Positions 62,116 through 64,000 of a stretch of DNA of 64,000 nt are shown one piece after another. A program made the translations under genes and the position numbers. The notes under the pieces were generated by a model. That model was not told where the DNA came from, ran no database searches, and was given only the letters and a program-made list of their open reading frames with translations. Position 1 is the stretch's first letter; every line of letters starts with the position of its first letter. The stretch comes from Serratia entomophila (GTDB taxonomy: Bacteria > Pseudomonadota > Gammaproteobacteria > Enterobacterales > Enterobacteriaceae): positions 372,001 to 436,000 of the forward strand of contig NZ_CP082787.1 in assembly GCF_021462285.1 (NCBI RefSeq), written 5' to 3'.

Positions 62116-62975
62116 CAGTGCTGCGCCTCTTGCGAAGGTTGCGCCAGCTGTTGCCGGCAGTAGTCGGTGTCCGAACAGACGAACATGCGGTTGCCCTGGT
62201 CATCGAGCACCACCTCGTCCAGGTAGCTGTGGCGCGAGCCGCACAGGGCGCAGGGTTCGTCCCACTGCTGCACGCTGAACGGATGGTCGTCGAAGTCCAG
62301 GCTCTCCACCTTGCAGAACGGCGGCAGGGCGTAGATGCGCTTCTCGCGCCCGGCGCCGAACAGCTGCAGGGCCGGCATCATGTGCATTTTCGGGTTATCG
62401 AACTTCGGGATCGGCGACGGGTCCATCACATAGCGGTCGTTCACCTTCACCGGGTAGGCGTAGGTGGTGGCGATATGGCCGTAGCGCGCGATGTCCTCAT
62501 ACAGCTTCACCTGCATCACGCCGTACTCTTCCAGCGCGTGCATTTTGCGGGTCTCGGTTTCACGCGGCTCGATAAAGCGCAGCGGCTCCGGGATCGGCAC
62601 CTGATAAATCAGGATCTGGTCCTCGCGCAGCGCGGTTTCCGGGATGCGGTGGCGGGTCTGGATCAGCGTCGCCTCCGGCGTGCGTTCGGTGGTCGCCACC
62701 CCGGCGACGCGCTGGAAGAAGCGGCGGATCGACACCGCGTTGGTGGTGTCGTCGGCGCCCTGGTCGATCACCTTCAGCACGTCGGCGCGGCCGATGATGC
62801 TGGCGGTGAGCTGAATGCCGCCGGTGCCCCAGCCGTAGGGCATCGGCATCTCGCGGCCGCCGAACGGCACCTGATAGCCGGGGATCGCCACTGCCTTGAG
62901 GATGGCGCGGCGGAGAGTGCGCTTGGTCTGTTCGTCTAGATAGCCGAGGTTATAGCCGGTCAATACTTCACTCAT
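62115..62975 (-). CDS. phnJ: Carbon-phosphorus lyase PhnJ (radical SAM)
   Basis: The catalytic subunit that breaks the C-P bond of alkylphosphonates, releasing the alkane and a cyclic ribose phosphate. 286 residues. The unusual radical-SAM cluster ligands CxxC-x21-C are found as C242, C245 and C267, with the catalytic-thiyl candidate C273 (CSDTDYC). Overlaps phnI by 8 nt. Same layout as E. coli PhnJ (281 residues). Confidence 0.97.
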   Translation of the reverse strand: MSEVLTGYNLGYLDEQTKRTLRRAILKAVAIPGYQVPFGGREMPMPYGWGTGGIQLTASIIGRADVLKVIDQGADDTTNAVSIRRFFQRVAGVATTERTPEATLIQTRHRIPETALREDQILIYQVPIPEPLRFIEPRETETRKMHALEEYGVMQVKLYEDIARYGHIATTYAYPVKVNDRYVMDPSPIPKFDNPKMHMMPALQLFGAGREKRIYALPPFCKVESLDFDDHPFSVQQWDEPCALCGSRHSYLDEVVLDDQGNRMFVCSDTDYCRQQLAQPSQEAQH

Positions 62976-64000
62976 CGCGGGCCTCCTGACGCTCGCTGAA
63001 TTCCTGCCGCAGCCGTTTCAGCAACTCCAGTTCGGCCTGGAAGTCGACGTAGTGCGGCAGCTTGAGATGGGAGACAAAGCCGGCGGCTTCCACGTTGTCG
63101 GCGTGGGCCAGCACGAACTCTTCGTCCTGCGCCGGGCCGGCGACCCCTTCGCCGTACTCCGGGCTTTGCAGCGCGCGATCCACCAGCGCCATCGCCATCG
63201 CTTTGCGCTCGGCGCGGCCGAACACCAGGCCATAGCCGCGGGTGAAGTGCGGCGGGCGGTCTTGCGGATCGACGAAGCCGTTGACCATCTCGCACTCGGT
63301 CAGCAGGATTTCGCCGATATCCAGCGCGAAACCGAGCTCTTCAGGCACCATCTCCAGCGAAACGTAGCCGGTGCGGATCTCGCCGGCGAACGGGTGGTTG
63401 CGGCCATAGCCGCGCTGGGTGGCGTAGCCCAGCGCCAGCAGAAAGCCTTCGTCGCCGCGCACCAGCTGCTGCAGCCGCGCCGAGCGCGAGCAGGGGTAAA
63501 CCGGCGGGGTGCGGGTAATGTCGTCCGGCGCGCTGCCGTCGTCCTGTTCCGCCAGCGCCAGCTGCTGTTTGCCGAGCAGCTCGAACACGTGAGCGCAGCT
63601 TTCCGGCAGTGGCTCGTCGGCCTGCGGCGCGCGCGGCGTTTCGCCTTCCGCCAGCAGCGCGAAGTCCAACAGCCGGTGGGTGTAATCGTAGGTCGGCCCC
63701 AGCACCTGCCCGCCGGGCAAGTCCTTGTAAACCGCCGAGATGCGCCGCTCCAGCCGCATATTTTCGGTCGCCAGCGGTTCGCTGACCGCCAGGCGCGGCA
63801 GGGTGGTGCGATAGGCGCGCAGCAGGAAAATCGCCTCGACCAGGTCGCCGCCGGCCTGTTTGATGGCCAGCGCCGCCAGCTCGCGATCGTAGATGCCGCC
63901 CTCGGTCATCACCCGGTCCACCGCCAGCCCCAGCTGCTGTGCTATTTGCTCCACGCCGATCGCCGGCAGGCCGTCGTCGCCGCGCCGCAGCTGTTCCTGC
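62968..64000 (-). CDS. phnI: C-P lyase core subunit PhnI (5' end beyond window)
   Basis: Nucleosidase subunit of the PhnGHIJ core, which couples phosphonate to the ribose of ATP. The frame remains open to base 64000 (reading QEQLRRGDDGLPAIGVEQ inward), so the first roughly 20 residues lie outside. Conserved segments: DRVMTEGGIYDRELAALA, TRTPPVYPCSRSARLQQL, TQRGYGRNHPFAGEIR and NVEAAGFVSHLKLPHYVDFQ. The GTG at 63954 is internal, not the start. Confidence 0.96.
   Translation of the reverse strand, partial: QEQLRRGDDGLPAIGVEQIAQQLGLAVDRVMTEGGIYDRELAALAIKQAGGDLVEAIFLLRAYRTTLPRLAVSEPLATENMRLERRISAVYKDLPGGQVLGPTYDYTHRLLDFALLAEGETPRAPQADEPLPESCAHVFELLGKQQLALAEQDDGSAPDDITRTPPVYPCSRSARLQQLVRGDEGFLLALGYATQRGYGRNHPFAGEIRTGYVSLEMVPEELGFALDIGEILLTECEMVNGFVDPQDRPPHFTRGYGLVFGRAERKAMAMALVDRALQSPEYGEGVAGPAQDEEFVLAHADNVEAAGFVSHLKLPHYVDFQAELELLKRLRQEFSERQEARDE

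Overview
The window (about 59% G+C) is chromosomal DNA of an enterobacterium. Protein identity to Escherichia coli K-12 as I remember it, the gene order, an ERIC repeat and high GC3 point to Serratia, most likely the S. marcescens group. This is inference; no database was searched. Most of the sequence is conserved core genome, in E. coli-like blocks joined differently than in K-12.

Layout. 1-12 kb: msrA (cut by the left edge), the tamA-tamB outer-membrane translocation module, ytfP, ppa, a flagellar-regulon chemoreceptor, fbp and mpl. 12-17 kb: two tandem yhcN-like stress genes, argR with its own ARG boxes, mdh, a divergent Ner-like/MuA-like regulator pair, ispB. 17-27 kb: rplU-rpmA-yhbE-obgE facing dacB-pmrA-pmrB, then greA, yhbY, rlmE, ftsH. 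27-42 kb: folP-glmM-secG, tRNA-Leu(GAG), tRNA-fMet, rimP-nusA-infB-rbfA-truB-rpsO-pnp-nlpI-yrbN-deaD, the translation and RNA-turnover superoperon. 42-51 kb: accessory metabolism and transport (yedEF, an XRE regulator with a divergent MFS pump, yhbW, and a HlyD plus two ABC-2 permease operon without an ATPase gene).

51.0-52.9 kb is different: lower G+C, sparse coding, a single 29-bp type I-E CRISPR repeat behind an AT-rich leader-like stretch, a two-repeat Ltp-family exported protein (a family known for phage superinfection exclusion), a 23-codon ORF with two CxxC pairs, a thioredoxin-like gene remnant and an 11-bp inverted-repeat pair. It looks like a small, decaying accessory islet with possible phage-defence content, and it is the most interesting part of the window.

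52.9-64 kb: ubiV-ubiU divergent from ubiT (anaerobic ubiquinone synthesis), yhbS, yhbQ, yhbP, yraR, and then the distal half of a C-P lyase operon on the minus strand (phnI, cut by the right edge, phnJ, K, L, M, N, a hexapeptide acyltransferase, phnP).

Starts were chosen by homology and Shine-Dalgarno spacing. Several genes use non-ATG starts (msrA and tamA GTG; ftsH, rimP, pnp and yhbP TTG). Comparisons with E. coli rest on remembered sequences.
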